64,000 bases of DNA from Amorphophallus konjac (taxonomy: Eukaryota > Streptophyta > Magnoliopsida > Alismatales > Araceae). Position 1 is the stretch's first letter; each line of letters starts with the position of its first letter. The position numbers were made by a program, and so were the translations under genes. The notes under the pieces were generated by a model. It was not told the origin of the DNA. It ran no database searches and worked only from the letters and a program-made list of their open reading frames with translations. The stretch spans positions 73,493,491 to 73,557,490 of the forward strand of contig CM040124.1 of assembly GCA_022559845.1 (NCBI GenBank), written 5' to 3'. Below are positions 35,568-47,158 of this stretch, piece by piece.

Positions 35568-36770
35568 AAACCCGGTCTTCCAAGATTTTCCTTCCTTGGC
35601 ATTAAGTACAAGAAGCATCCTACTATCATATCTTCTCTTCACGCTTGCAAACTTATCTCACAAGGATGTGAAGCTTTTCTTGCTTCTGTCATTGTTACCG
35701 AATCCAAGGAGATTATCTTAGCAGACATTCCTATTGTAAATGAGTTCCCCGATGTGTTCCCATCCGAATTACCCAGTTTACCACCCGAGAGGGAAGTAAA
35801 CTTCACTATTGAACTCATTCCAGGAGCAGCACCTATTTCTATAGCCCCTTACAGGATGTCCCCCACAGAATTCAAAGAACTAAAGAAGCAGTTGCAGGAA
35901 CTACTGGATAAGGGCTTTATCAGACCTAGCACATCTCCTTGGGGTGCGCTGGTTCTATTTGTCAAAAAGAAGGATGGTTCTCTCAGGCTATGCATCGATT
36001 ATCGGCGACTGAATCAACTTACAATCAAAAATAAGTATCCATTGCCGCGTATTGATGAGCTCTTTGATCAGCTTTCGGGAGCAAAATACTTCTCCAAGAT
36101 TGACCTCAGATCAGGTTATCATCAGCTTAGAATTAAGGAAGAGTACATTTATAAATCAGCTTTTCGAAGTCGTTATGGCCACTATGAATTCGTGGTAATG
36201 CCGTTCGGGTTAACAAATACCCCAGCAGCATTTATGCAACTTATGAACAGTATTTTCCAGCCATATTTGGACCAATTCATCGTCGTCTTCATCGATGACA
36301 TCTTGATATATTCCAAGACTAAGAAAGAACATGAAGAACATCTGAGAATAGCTTTACAAACACTAAAAGAACATAAATTTTATTTCAAGCTTAATAAGTG
36401 TGAATTCTGGCTCAAGGAAGTTTCATTTCTAGGCCACATTATTTCAAAAGAAGGTATTGCCGTGGATCCTTCTATGGTAGAAGCTGTCAAGAATTGGAGC
36501 TGACCAACGACCGTATCAGAAGTACGAAGCTTTTTGGGTCTAGCTGGTTATTATAGAAGATTCATTAAAGATTTTTCAAAGATTGCAGTTCCTTTAACTA
36601 GACTCACGAGAAAAGAAAATCCTTTTGTCTGGTCAGAGGAATGTGAAAAGAGTTTCCAAACTCTTAAGAATCATCTTACTACAGCTCATATTCTATCACT
36701 ACCGGTAGAAGGTGGTGGATTCGAAGTATATACGGGTGCATCAGGTATTGGCTTAGGGTGTGTCCTCATG
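35568..36770 (+). pseudogene. Reverse transcriptase and RT connection, element F
   Basis: It is in frame with gag-protease. The linker [16 protein letters not shown] leads into RT blocks [59 protein letters not shown] and the catalytic [15 protein letters not shown] at 36501-36503 and the following AAs [14 protein letters not shown] show where the thumb was split (most relatives have CGA there). The early RNase H segment (FEVYTGASGIGLGCVLM) ends at a TAA at 36771-36773. Both stops look like C-to-T changes. Gly replaces Asp in the first RNase H motif (usually Y-T-D-A-S). Confidence 0.9.
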
Positions 36771-36773
36771 TAA

Positions 36774-37738
36774 AATGGAAGAGTAATATGTTATTCTTCA
36801 AGACAATTGAAACGTCACGAGGAAAACTATCCCATGCATGATTTGGAATTAGCAGCTGTCACTTTCACCTTGAAAATTTGGCGCCATTATCTCTATGGAG
36901 AAAAGTTTACGGTCTACTCGGACCACAAAAGCTTGAAGTACTTATTTTCTCAAAAAGTGCAAAATATGAGGCAGAGGAGATGGTTAGAATATCTCAAAGA
37001 CTTTGATTTTACTATTCAATATCATCCTGGCAAGGCTAATACTGTTGCGGATGCACTCAACAGAAAACCAATGGGTATGCTATCAAGTCTCATGATTAGT
37101 ATGACTAATCTTATTCCTCAATTTGCTCAGTTGAACTTAGATATTGACAGGAAGGAGGATTATTTTCTTGCAAATATTCAAGCTCAACTTACATTGATAG
37201 AAGATCTGGTCAAGCTGCAAAATGATGATCCTATATTATTGAAGATCAAGGCCAATATTGAACAAAGGCCGGATTTTTCTATTAAGGATGGAAGATTGCT
37301 ATATAAAGACCGAATATGTGTACCGGATCATGAGGATACGAAGAAATTGATTCTAGAAGAAGCACATAAATCCAGGTATACCATTCACCCAGGTAGTACA
37401 AAAATGTATCAAGATCTCAAAAGAAATTTCTGGTGGCCCAACATGAAGAGAGAAATAGCTGATTTCGTGTCTCGCTGTCTCACTTGTCAACAAGTAAAGG
37501 CAGAGCATTTTAGACCCGCAAGTAAACTGCATCCCTTGAATATTCCCGAATGGAAGTGGGAGAGTATAGGGATGGACTTCATTATGGGGTTACCTAAGAC
37601 AAGAGGTGGACACGATGGTATATGGGTAATCATAGACCGATTAACTAAATCTGCACATTTCATACCAATCAAAAGTCGATGGTCTGTGGATATCCTGGCA
37701 GCATTATACATAAGAGATATTGTTAAATTACATGGTGT
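36774..37738 (+). pseudogene. RNase H and integrase N-terminal half, element F
   Basis: The RNase H reads [20 protein letters not shown] and VYSDHKSLKYLFSQK with VADALNRK at the end. Integrase follows with zinc-binding HHCC (HKSRYTIHPGSTKMY ... CLTCQQVKAEHF) and catalytic-core Asp in WESIGMDFIMGLP. A one-base deletion near 37739 shifts the frame in the block that carries the second catalytic Asp. The Asp codon itself is still present in the other frame. Confidence 0.9.
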
Positions 37739-38605
37739 CCAGTCACTATTATATCTGATAGAGATCCTCGATTCACATCACAGTTTTGGAAGGGTCTACA
37801 ACAGTCACTAGGGACTAGATTGAATTTCAGCACAGCCTTTCATCCACAAACTGATGGTCAGACAGAAAGAACGAATCAAGTGGTAGAAGACATGCTCAGG
37901 GCTTGTGTTATTGATTTTGGAGGTAGTTGGCATGATCACTTGCCTCTAGTAGAATTTGCATACAATAGTTATCAGGCCAGCATACAAATGACACCTTTTG
38001 AAGCTCTATATGGAAAAAGTTGTCGATCACCAATATGTTGGAGTGAAATAGAGGAAAGACAATTCCTAGGCCCCGATATTATCAGAGATTCTATAGAGAA
38101 GATCAAGCTTATTCAAGAGAGAATAAAGATGGCACAAGATAGGCAGAAATCTTATGCTGATAATCGAAGACGCGACTTGGAATTTCAAGTAGGAGACCAT
38201 GTGTATCTCAAGGTTTCTCCAGGTCGTGGTATTCGGAGATTTGGCATTAAGGGCAAACTAACTCCAAGGTTCATTGGCCCGTTTGAAATTCTTGAAAGGG
38301 TCGGTGAAGTGGCTTATAGACTGGCTTTACCTCCACAATTAGCAGGAGTTCATGACGTATTTTACGTCTCTATGCTGAAGAAATATATATATGATCCTGA
38401 CCATATTATCACTTATGACAATCTGGAGATTCAGAAGGATATGACGTACGAGCAAACGCCAATAAAGCTTCTGGAACGGGAAGTGCATCAACTAAGAAAT
38501 AAAGTTATTCCTATGGTCAAGATTCAATGGAAGAAAATATGGCCATATGAAGTAACATGGGAAACCGAAGCAGCCATGCGGAAAAGATTCCCAGAATTAG
38601 TTTAA
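37739..38605 (+). pseudogene. Integrase C-terminal half with chromodomain, element F
   Basis: After the frameshift the frame is open to TAA at 38603-38605. It shows [18 protein letters not shown] with the catalytic Glu, the GPY/F module ([20 protein letters not shown] then AYRL) and [13 protein letters not shown] group II chromodomain ends the protein ([36 protein letters not shown]). This places F in the Tekay/Del branch. Confidence 0.92.
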
Positions 38606-38660
38606 ACTGTAAGTACATTCTCCATAATCCATGTATTGAATTTGGGGACCAAATTCTTCT

Positions 38661-38673
38661 AAGTGGGGGAGGG
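38661..38673 (+). other. Polypurine tract, element F
   Basis: AAGTGGGGGAGGG lies immediately before the 3' LTR start TGTAGTGCCCC. Confidence 0.92.
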
Positions 38674-41600
38674 TGTAGTGCCCCAGAATTTATGTAATAA
38701 TTTCTGGATTATTTATAGAATTTTCTAGAATAAATTAGGAATTTATAAAGGCTAAATAGATTAATAAATGAATTATTGGATTAATAAGTCATTATAAGGC
38801 CCAATTGTGTCAAATAATCAACCTAACTTATTTAAATAAAATCCAAAAGGTCTAAGGACCAAACCCATTAAGTTTGGCCCATATTCTAGAAGGTTATTTA
38901 GCATATTTACGGATAAATACTATTTTTATAAATAATAAAATGGATAATTAATAAAAGATATTGAATTATGTTGAAGTCTGTGCACGTTGGATGTAGCGGT
39001 CTATCGTGCGACCGCCACAGCCATGTAACGCACCAGTCTTGATGCGTTACACCCTGTCAGTTCCGTGAATGGAAGAACGAGTAGAAAGATTGGATCTTTG
39101 GGATCCTATCTACAAGAGACCTAATTGGGAGAACTTGTAAGGTTACTAAGGACTCTTAGGGATCAGGTTCTGGCAAATTAAGGACTCTAGAATCGATCTA
39201 ATCTCAAACCCTAGCCAAAACCCTATAAATAGGACCTAGTTCTGAACTAAGCGACCCTTACTTTTGGCTCGTGAAGAAACAAGGTAAGGAGTCATAATTT
39301 TGGGTAAGTTCTTTAGAAGATTTTGTTTAGTATACTTTAGACTAATAGTTCTCCAAATTTCGTGCTAGGAGATCAAGCAACCAAGGAGATTGAAGCTTCA
39401 AAGTTGCTGGTTCGACCATAATAATCCAGGAAACTAAACGCAAGACCCCTGAAGATCAAGAGATTATGACGTCTAAACGAGGTAATTAGGGATCAATCCT
39501 TTAGATGTTTTTGTTCACCTTAGTTTCATCTTCTTACCCTCAAAATTTCACATCTTTAGGTCAAGAGGTCGTGGAATTAGAGCAGCAGGAAATTGCTGAA
39601 AAATTACTGGAAAAGGAGCACTATGGCACGGTTTTCATACTCAAATTAGAAGCTTAAAGACTAGTTAAGATGTAGGTTATCTCATGATTGGCAAAAACAT
39701 CTTGTTAGGGATAAAAGCCCTCTGGTTTGGATTGATTTCATGCATGATAGATCATAAATTTCATGTTTTAATAGTTCTATACATACATGCGTCTCTTAGC
39801 CCTAAATGGAAAATAAAAGATATTATCTTGTCTATTCACTAAAACTCATGCATGTAGTTGGCCTATACTTCGTTTACCATGTCTAGAACAGTTGTAGTAT
39901 TTTGATTTCCAGGCATGTTATGTTTTCATAAACCTTTACTTTATTTTACTGCCAGCAGACGATCTGACGCATCAAGGTAAGACCGTCACAATGATCTAAC
40001 GGCCTTACGATAAGCCGTCACAACCTCTGCTGTATCTTAATTACTTTGTGGTCTCTGACGCATCTTAATAGGAGCGTTACACTACTGTAACGGCCCTACG
40101 ATAAACCGTCACAAGACTGTAACGCACCTATCGTAGACCGTCAGACACTGTGTTCTGTCAGCCCGAGACGAATGATAACTAGTTAAAGTTTACCTATAAA
40201 TAAGCTTAGATAGCTAAGTTTGGACCTGTTATCATGACTCTAAGTTTAGTTACTGATTCATAATCGAAAGTGCATGATTAAGGTGTCTTAAGTTATTTTA
40301 AGTTATGTTAATTTCATGTGCCAAAATTCTATAGTTTTGTATCTAAATCATGGTTTTCAAAGATGTATTGACGGAGTTTATCTTGGTTTCACGTTGCTAC
40401 ACATTCTCTCTCTATCTATAGAGTCATTTCTTTAAGTACATGGCACATATTCCGGTATGTTGTCCATTAGTTTACACTTTGCACTATAGGAACATTATTC
40501 TTGGACATGAGGACCTCTCTATTGGATATTCCTTCCAATGGACTAGAAATCTTGTTTCAAGGCCTCCGTAATTCTCTGCGAGCCTGGATTCCCACTAGGA
40601 CGCGAGTTGGTTGTACCATTAAAGCCCATTTAGTAGATTACACTATCGATGTTTCTGGTTCTAGCAATGTAACGGATCTATACTGGACCGTCAGGAGCAT
40701 CTAACGGCCCAATATACGACCGTCACATTTCACTAAGTCTATTTTGCTATTTCTGGATTCAGACTAATGTAACGGCCCACTACTGGTGCGTCACATGAGT
40801 GTAACGGCCCAGTACTTGACCGTCACAATGCTTGAGCTAGTTAACCCGAGGTTTGACCCAAGGGTTGATATTCTAAAGTTCCTAGATGGCTTGATAATGG
40901 TCTAGGACTTATCATATTGATCAAGAAACTTAATATAATGAATGGAAGTTAAAGAAATGTACCGTTATGCTACCGATTTATTTCATAAGCATAACCTTGT
41001 TTAAGTCATTCTTGACTCTCGCATTATTAAATTGAAACGTTCATTCGTTGAATAGTGTTATCATGAACTTATTGAATTGTACATTCTTGGCCATACTTTA
41101 TTGTTACATGCGTGGAAGTAGCTTGATTTATACTTGAAGATGCGATCGAGCACTGATTGTGTTCAAGGGCTCTATGCTAGTCCCCTCGGCTGATTGCCGG
41201 AAACATACTATTATAAACCATGGGGTATGATGCTACTGGCGTCGCATTGCGCTGGGAGTACTTTCTCTATAAATAAGTGAAGATCCACGATACGGCACGA
41301 CATGACTTTCTTGCTTGATATTCCACAGAAATTCACGAAGTACTTGCTCATAAGCAAAAGATACTGGAGTGATGATTATGTGGCATTGCTAGTACATTCT
41401 CGATACATTCTTGTTCATGAAAGGCCAATAACATGTTCTTGTTACATTCTTGCTAGTTCATTCTTGCTCTCATTCTATCTTACATGATCATCTTGTTACT
41501 TTGGTTTAACCGCGTGATTGATCGCATTTGCATGATTTTACCTTATTTCTTTAGAGCTAAAATGTTAATTACTTTAATGATGCCTTCATGTTGATGCGAA

Positions 41601-42002
41601 GATACCTACTGGGCAAGTGTGCTCATTACCTATTTCCATTCTTTTCAGGAAATGAAAGTGATTCGAATTCGGATTCGGGCTATACAAGTAGCGGGTCCGA
41701 GAGTGAATGAAAGTGTTGTCAAGATGAGAGTGAAGACTTAGGAAAGTCTATATTGTTTAGATCGAGTCTCTGTAATTTTCTATTTCTTGAGTCTGATAGG
41801 TTGAAAGAAGTTGAAAGTTGTTGTATTTGAATATTGATTATCAATGAAATAAGTTGGAGTTTGATTAAAATAATGTGCAATTACATTTATGTGTGTGATT
41901 GTCTCGCGCTCTGATCATTCTTGCTTGCAAGAGGCTTACCATGCCGGCTGTTCCCGTTTCTCGAGCGAGTCTTTCGCTGTCATAAAGGCTCGGGGCGTGA
42001 CA
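38674..42002 (+). repeat. 3' LTR of element F
   Basis: It is 3329 bp, collinear with 30648-33995 and differing by scattered substitutions and small indels. By eye the first 220 bp differ at about 12 sites and much of the rest at fewer. One 20-bp stretch near 33290 of the left copy (a duplicated ACTTTCTTG block) is absent here. Candidate splice sites and the acidic frame of the left LTR are conserved. Confidence 0.95.
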
Positions 42003-42087
42003 TCTTACTTGTTGGGTAACTTCTTCCTCGTGAGTTTTGTGCATTATCCCAAATTTTGAGGATAAAATTTCTGTAAGGGAGGAGGAC
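42003..42087 (+). other. Remnant of the 3' end of element I with polypurine tract
   Basis: After the TSD of F the sequence reads AATTTTGAGGATAAAATTTC then GGGAGGAGGAC and enters an LTR start. TTTTGAGGAtaAAATTT followed by a purine run is the usual stretch between the integrase stop and the 3' LTR of chromoviruses. Confidence 0.6.
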
Positions 42088-43315
42088 TGTAATGTCCCCG
42101 AGCTTCGAATTATGTTTTCGCAGGTTACAGATCGTGTCTGTATTCGGTTTCAGACTTTAATATTGGATCTTCGGACCATTAGATGGTGTTTATGTGAGTT
42201 ATTTTGGGTCTGTGGCAGCGCATTGAGTGGCCTAACTTTTTCCCAGAATTTTTTTGAGTCATAATTTATTTTTTGAGAATTTTTGAGATTCATGTGAATT
42301 TTCTAAATGAAATGGAAAAATAATAAAAATAATAAAAAATAAAATAAAACTATTTTAAACCCCCTCTCACCCCCTCTGTTCTCTCATCTCACACTCTCGC
42401 GTCTCTCCTCTCCCTCACTCTCCCGTCTCTCTTTCCCTCTCCCTTCGCACCTCCAGCGATCGACTGCGGTGAGGGGCCATGCGGTGGAGCGGCGACAGTG
42501 GCGTATGGCGAAGACGAAGGCGAGAAGCATGGCGAACAGCGAGGCGAGGGCGATCGCGGCTGTAAAAGTCGACCACGTGGAGGACTGGTGCGTTCGTGGG
42601 GATTTTCGCTTTTAAAGCTTCTGTTGAACCCCGTGCACAACCGTGTGTTAAAGAATTTGGATGATGATTAAATAACATGTGTTTGTGTTTCATGTAAATA
42701 AATGGATACGTGGTTTGTGGATGAGAAATGATTTAATTTAATTTCCATATGGTTGAATGAAGCTCATTCCCATATCTATGTCATAGTGGAATGGGATGCC
42801 TTTACTTCAAGAGTTATGTGCCGAACTAGACTGACATTGTGTTGGCATTTGTACAGGGATCGATGAAGATTGGGTGAGATTCAAGCCAATTGAATGGAAT
42901 TCTCCTACTGTGCTTTTGGTTGATTCAAATAATGTTTGAGTCATTTGATTCACTTAACATTTGATATGCAGGATCTCAATGTGTGAAATTGAGTGATTAA
43001 TGAGAGCTAGACTTTAATTTTTAGAAATTGAATGATATGGAAGACTAACTTCCAGTGTGTAACGGTGTCAGGCATATCGAATGGCAATGAACATGAAGAC
43101 CATATTGGCAGCCTTCCAATTGGATCTTCACATGCGTTGTGAACCATCAACATGGTAAGTTGTTTTGTTGGCATGGTTGGATGAGGGTTGTTGGCATGGA
43201 CAAATCTCAAGGTAATTCCCTATCCATATCTACTTGGTAAGTCTATGATTTGGGGTAGGTTATACTTAATTCTTCCATGCTTGTATTAGTCTTTAAAGTC
43301 TCATGCCTATTGGTT
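42088..43315 (+). repeat. LTR fragment I (chromovirus-like)
   Basis: It begins TGTAATGTCCCCGAGC directly after the purine tract. It includes an AT-rich block (42250-42360) followed by a CTCTC-rich block (42360-42450). The distal end is unresolved; some of 42900-43315 may instead be the U3 of the SIRE-like element E that Tat element L split. Confidence 0.5.
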
Positions 43316-43320
43316 AACCC

Positions 43321-44099
43321 TGAAGAGGGGCGATCTCGTGTTGGTCCTGAGCTGGGGAGATGATCACCGATCAGTGAACTGCAAGGAAAGGAAAATGGAT
43401 CAGGGGCCCCAGGGATGGTTCCCTAGGGAAAACCCTCTGATGCCTAAGTCAGGAGGGCAGTGGTGGAAGCTATGATGAGAGGAGGATGGAGATGCACGAT
43501 ATCCCTCTCCACCAAGGTGGTGAAGTGGTTCCTGCTCAGGAAGTTTTAGGCGTATGTCAGCCTTACCTTTTGCTGGAGGGAGTCCCCGGTTTAAATAGTG
43601 CGCTAGCCTCAAGAGTCCCGTAAGCTGAGGAGTTCCAGGCGGGGGTTACGTCCTCGACGTGGGATCTTTACGTCCTCATCGTGGGATCTTTACAACCTTG
43701 AGGACTTGTGGGTGCCTTATCTTTGTGAACTCTTGCTCATAAAGGGATCTCAGCGGCGACGTAGATAAGCAATCGTCGGTCGACCCAAGCATGAAGAGTG
43801 CCAGCCCTATCCGGGCGATAAGCATAGCTCGGATGAAGCTCGATCGGAGTGGGCGTGGGGCGCTAGCCTTTATCCCGGTGAGATGGATAGGTCGGGCTTA
43901 GATCTTCCTCCGACTGGACCGACGCTCGGGCTTTCCGACCTAATGGTTGCTGAGGAAGGGCTTGACCCCGAGTGATCTTATTGGGCTTTTATGCTAAGTG
44001 GGCCCTACGGTGCTGTCACTTAGATGAGCTGGGCCTCATTTAGTCTTGCTGGACCTGGTTCGGCCGCTCTTAGATGGGCTACAGAAATCCCCCTCTCCA
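43321..44099 (-). repeat. 3' LTR of element L
   Basis: It is 779 bp and aligns end to end with 55810-56589. In the first 315 bp I count about 21 differences, roughly 6-7 percent, mostly transitions. Confidence 0.95.
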
Positions 44100-44117
44100 C
44101 TTGTCCCCCTCCTACTC
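44100..44117 (-). other. Polypurine tract, element L
   Basis: On the minus strand it reads GAGTAGGAGGGGGACAAG, directly followed by the LTR start TGGAGAGGG. Confidence 0.85.
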
Positions 44118-44404
44118 CCGAGCCTTGGTAGGCTCAGAAGAGTAGCCGTTAGGGTTTTGGACTGGCGTGGCTCGGGTGGGTGGAGATCTGGCGGTGTTAA
44201 GAAGCCACGTGCCGTGATCACCTGGGCCCGTAATAATGATAATCCTGACGGATTTGAAATGAAGGGGCCCCTTTTTCTCGGAGGTCGGAACGACGCGCCG
44301 CCTTCCGCGTGGGAATGTAGGCGTTGTGCGCTTATTATCGTTCCAGACTCCCTCCATTTTTAGGGTTTTTGCTCTCCTTCATGCTTACTTTTGGGGGCTC
44401 TTTG

Positions 44405-47158
44405 ATGCGTCGTGAGGACACGACGGAAGAGCAGAGGTTTGCAGCAGCGTTCGCTGAGTTGGCGGAGATAACTGCGGAGGCGGTTCGACGGCTTCCTCTT
44501 CCTCTAGAATCTTTGGAGTCTCGGGAGCATTTCTCTTCAAGTTCTTCTTCGGATCCCATGGTGGACCAGCGTCCGGAGGTCGAAGAGTGGGAGGGTGAGC
44601 CTGAGGCAAGGGCGATGGTGATACCGTCGGCTCGAAACTGCAGCGAGCTGGGGGAGGCGGAGGTGAAACGACTGGAGCACCAGTTTCGCCTGCCCTATAA
44701 GTTTTTCTTTGCCGCGGCTGCCCCACACGAGACGAGCTTGGATTATCGTACTGGCCATATCTGCTCCTTCCTTCTATCGTGGAAGAATGGTTTCCGCCTT
44801 CCCTTCGAGCCCTTTGTTCTGAAGCTTCTTGATTTCTTTAAGTTGGCTCCCATACAGTTGGTGGCCAACTCTTATCTTCTTCTCTCCGCCTTTCGCATCC
44901 TCTGCCGCCAATGCGGGGTTCCTCCTTCTTTGGATCTCTTCCATTATTTTTTCGAGTTGAAGGCACATTCCTCGGCCGGGAAGGGCTTCTATTTCATCCA
45001 GGCGAGACGGAACAGGAGCTGTGTCTCCTTAGCTGCAAAGGACTCTTCCCACAAGGGATGGAAGACTTAGTTCTTCTGGGTGGGGATTTTTTTCGATGGA
45101 GGAGACTTGGAGGTGTCCCGTAATCCCCAATTTCCATCTGAACATCCCTCCGAGGCAGGACGAGTTCTCCCCGGATGTGGAGAAGTATGCGGCCATCTTG
45201 CTGAAGCATCGCCAGTCCACGGAGGAGCTGGTTACCCCGGAGAACATCGAGCGGTGCCTTCTCACGAGGCTACATCCGACAGGTTCGGATGCTACGAATC
45301 AGCTTCTTCGTCTGATGGCGAGACCATTTTCTTTCCCTGACCATATCTTCTTCTACACAGACACCAGGCGATCAACTGTTGAGGAGGAGCCTGAGACCGA
45401 GCGGGAGGTGATCGATCTCAACTCGGCTGCCGATGACTCGCGAGCTCCCGAGGGGCGCCCCTAAGCCCGAGATAGGGGCAAGGGGATGGCCCGGGATGGG
45501 TCTTCCAGGCCGCGGGGGGCCAAGCGCAAAGATCCCATGGAGGGAATGATACGGGACGCCGTGAAGGCCAAGAAGCGGGCCAAGAAGGCTGGGTCCATCC
45601 CCGCTGTCGAAGATGACTCTGGCTCGGTGGCTCTCCAGTCTCCCGAGCGAGATAGGGCCGACCCTATTGGGCCGGCTCCCCCATCCGCCGATCGAGAGGG
45701 GGCCGAGGAGGCCAAGGCCGCTTCTGGGGGCGGCGGCGCTGGATCGGCTCTCCCCTTAGCAAGAACTGAGGGGGCCGGAGCCGCTTCTGCTGGTGGCGGT
45801 GGCGCTTGATCGGCTCTCCCCTCAGCAGGAACCGAGGGGGCCAGAGCCGCTTCTGCTGGTGGCGGTGGCGCTGGATCGGCTCTCCCCCCAGCAGAAACCG
45901 AGGGGGCCGGAGTTGAAGCGGGCGACTCTGGGACCGCAGCCGAGATTGGGGCGTCGATCGAGGTGGGCGACGCTCTGGGTGGCGAAGCAGGGGCCGAGCC
46001 GGTTGAGGCCGGGGGGTCGCGATGAGCGGCGACACAACCCCGACCGACTGAGGCAAGAGGGGCGGATGAAGCAGCGGCTCGTTCCGGGCCGGCCGACGGG
46101 GCTCCCGAGGGGATATCACTCGGAGGGGGGGCCCTTTGTCGACGGCTTTGGAGAGGCTGGGCATCCAGGGCCCTCTGTATCGGGCATGTTGTAGCATAGC
46201 AGCGAAGGTGGTGAAGGGAGCAAACAGGCAACACTCCCCGCCCACGGCCCTCATGTTGGTTATGAAGGGCGGCTTGGTCTTGGCCCAGATGGGGGCTACC
46301 CTGGCTGAAGCTTACGCTCGGTCAGAGTCGGAGCGGGCGACCCTTGCCTGGACCCTTGGTGGATCTGACAGGAAGGTGACTCAGCTCACTGAGGAGCGTG
46401 ACGGGCTTCGACGGGAGCTCTCCGCAGTCAAGGAGCTGGCGAGGGTGAGCCAGGCGGATGACCGGTCGTTGTCTGAACAGCTGACTCGGGCCCGTGAGTC
46501 GCTCGAGAGGAAGAGCCAGCTTCTAGAGGAGGATCGTGTGGCCTGTACCAATCTAGACAACCAGTGGGAGGTCGAGCGCGCTAAGCTATTGGGCTGGGCG
46601 GAGGAAGCCATGCGCCTTCGGCAGGAGGCCGAGGCTGATCGGGCCGGAGCGTAGACGCGGTCAGCCGAGGCAGAGTGGAGATTGGCCGAGGCGGAGCGGG
46701 AGAAGGCCGAACTCGCTGGTAGGGTGGAATCGGCCGGGGCGGAGGCACTCCAGCAATACAAACGCTCGGAGGCCTACCGGGTCGACCTCAAGGAGGCTGC
46801 CCTCCCCTACTATGAGTTAGCACTTCGCCGGGGGATCCGCAAGGGATTCAAGCAAGGCTATGACCGGGCCATCTCTTATGCGGAGGAGTAGGCGTCTGAG
46901 ACAATTAATTTTCCATCCGGGCAATGCTATGACTCAGATTTGTCATCCTCCGGTTCCTCTGGTTCGGCATCGGAGGAAGGAGAACAGGGGGACTCTTCCT
47001 CCGAGGGGTCACCAACTCCGGATGCCTCGGGAGGGCGCACAATCGAGGCAGTTCCCACGCCGATGGGGTCAGTGCCAGGGTCAGCCGTCGCTGAGGGTGC
47101 CGGGGGCAGACCGTCCGAGCCTTCCACTTCCGAGCCTCAGGGTGGGCCAGAGGCCTAA
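44405..47158 (+). pseudogene. Additional ORF of element L, opposite strand (PF04195-like domain plus coiled coil)
   Basis: The likely start is ATG 44405 (MRREDTTEEQRFAAAFAELA). The N-terminal domain has HQFRLPYKFFFAA, GFRLPFEPFVLKLLDFF and GVPPSLDLFHYFFELK, ending in KGWK before a TAG at 45068-45070. This is the domain Pfam names for a gypsy-type transposon ORF. The frame then shifts (45096-45464, ending in EREVIDLNSAADDS) and passes a Lys/Arg- and Ala/Gly-rich linker with three 22-residue repeats. It returns to the first frame for a long coiled coil (46136-46891, LTEERDGLRRELSAVKELAR). After a TAG at about 46889 an acidic Ser-rich tail follows (SSSGSSGSASEEGEQGDSS) to 47158. It shares orientation and domain with the antisense frame at 1622-2668. 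Function unknown. Confidence 0.75.
45741..45935 (+). repeat. Three tandem 66-bp units inside the additional ORF
   Basis: The marker GGATCGGCTCTCCCC recurs at 45741, 45807 (TGATCGG) and 45873, a period of 66 bp, so the unit codes for 22 Ala/Gly/Ser-rich residues. The second copy has a TGA where the others have GGA in that frame. Confidence 0.9.

Larger units (their letters stand above)
30648..42002 (+). mobile_element. Element F: near-complete Tekay-type Ty3/gypsy chromovirus, 11.4 kb
   Basis: It has two long LTRs (3348 and 3329 bp), TG..CA ends, a tRNA-iMet primer site, gag-protease-RT-RNase H-integrase-chromodomain in the expected order, and a polypurine tract. The target duplication TCTTA is exact (30643-30647 and 42003-42007). 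The polyprotein frame has three in-frame stops and one frameshift. The element is therefore structurally complete but not coding-competent. Insertion was next to LTR I. Confidence 0.95.

Noticed and set aside
42360..42450. CTCTC-rich block as a genic 5' leader
   Set aside because: It lies in LTR fragment I downstream of an AT-rich block; similar CT blocks are usual after LTR promoters, and no gene follows.
45461..46234. 257-codon minus-strand frame rich in Pro and Ala
   Set aside because: It is the shadow of the GC-rich linker and repeat region of the plus-strand additional ORF; its composition follows from the repeats.
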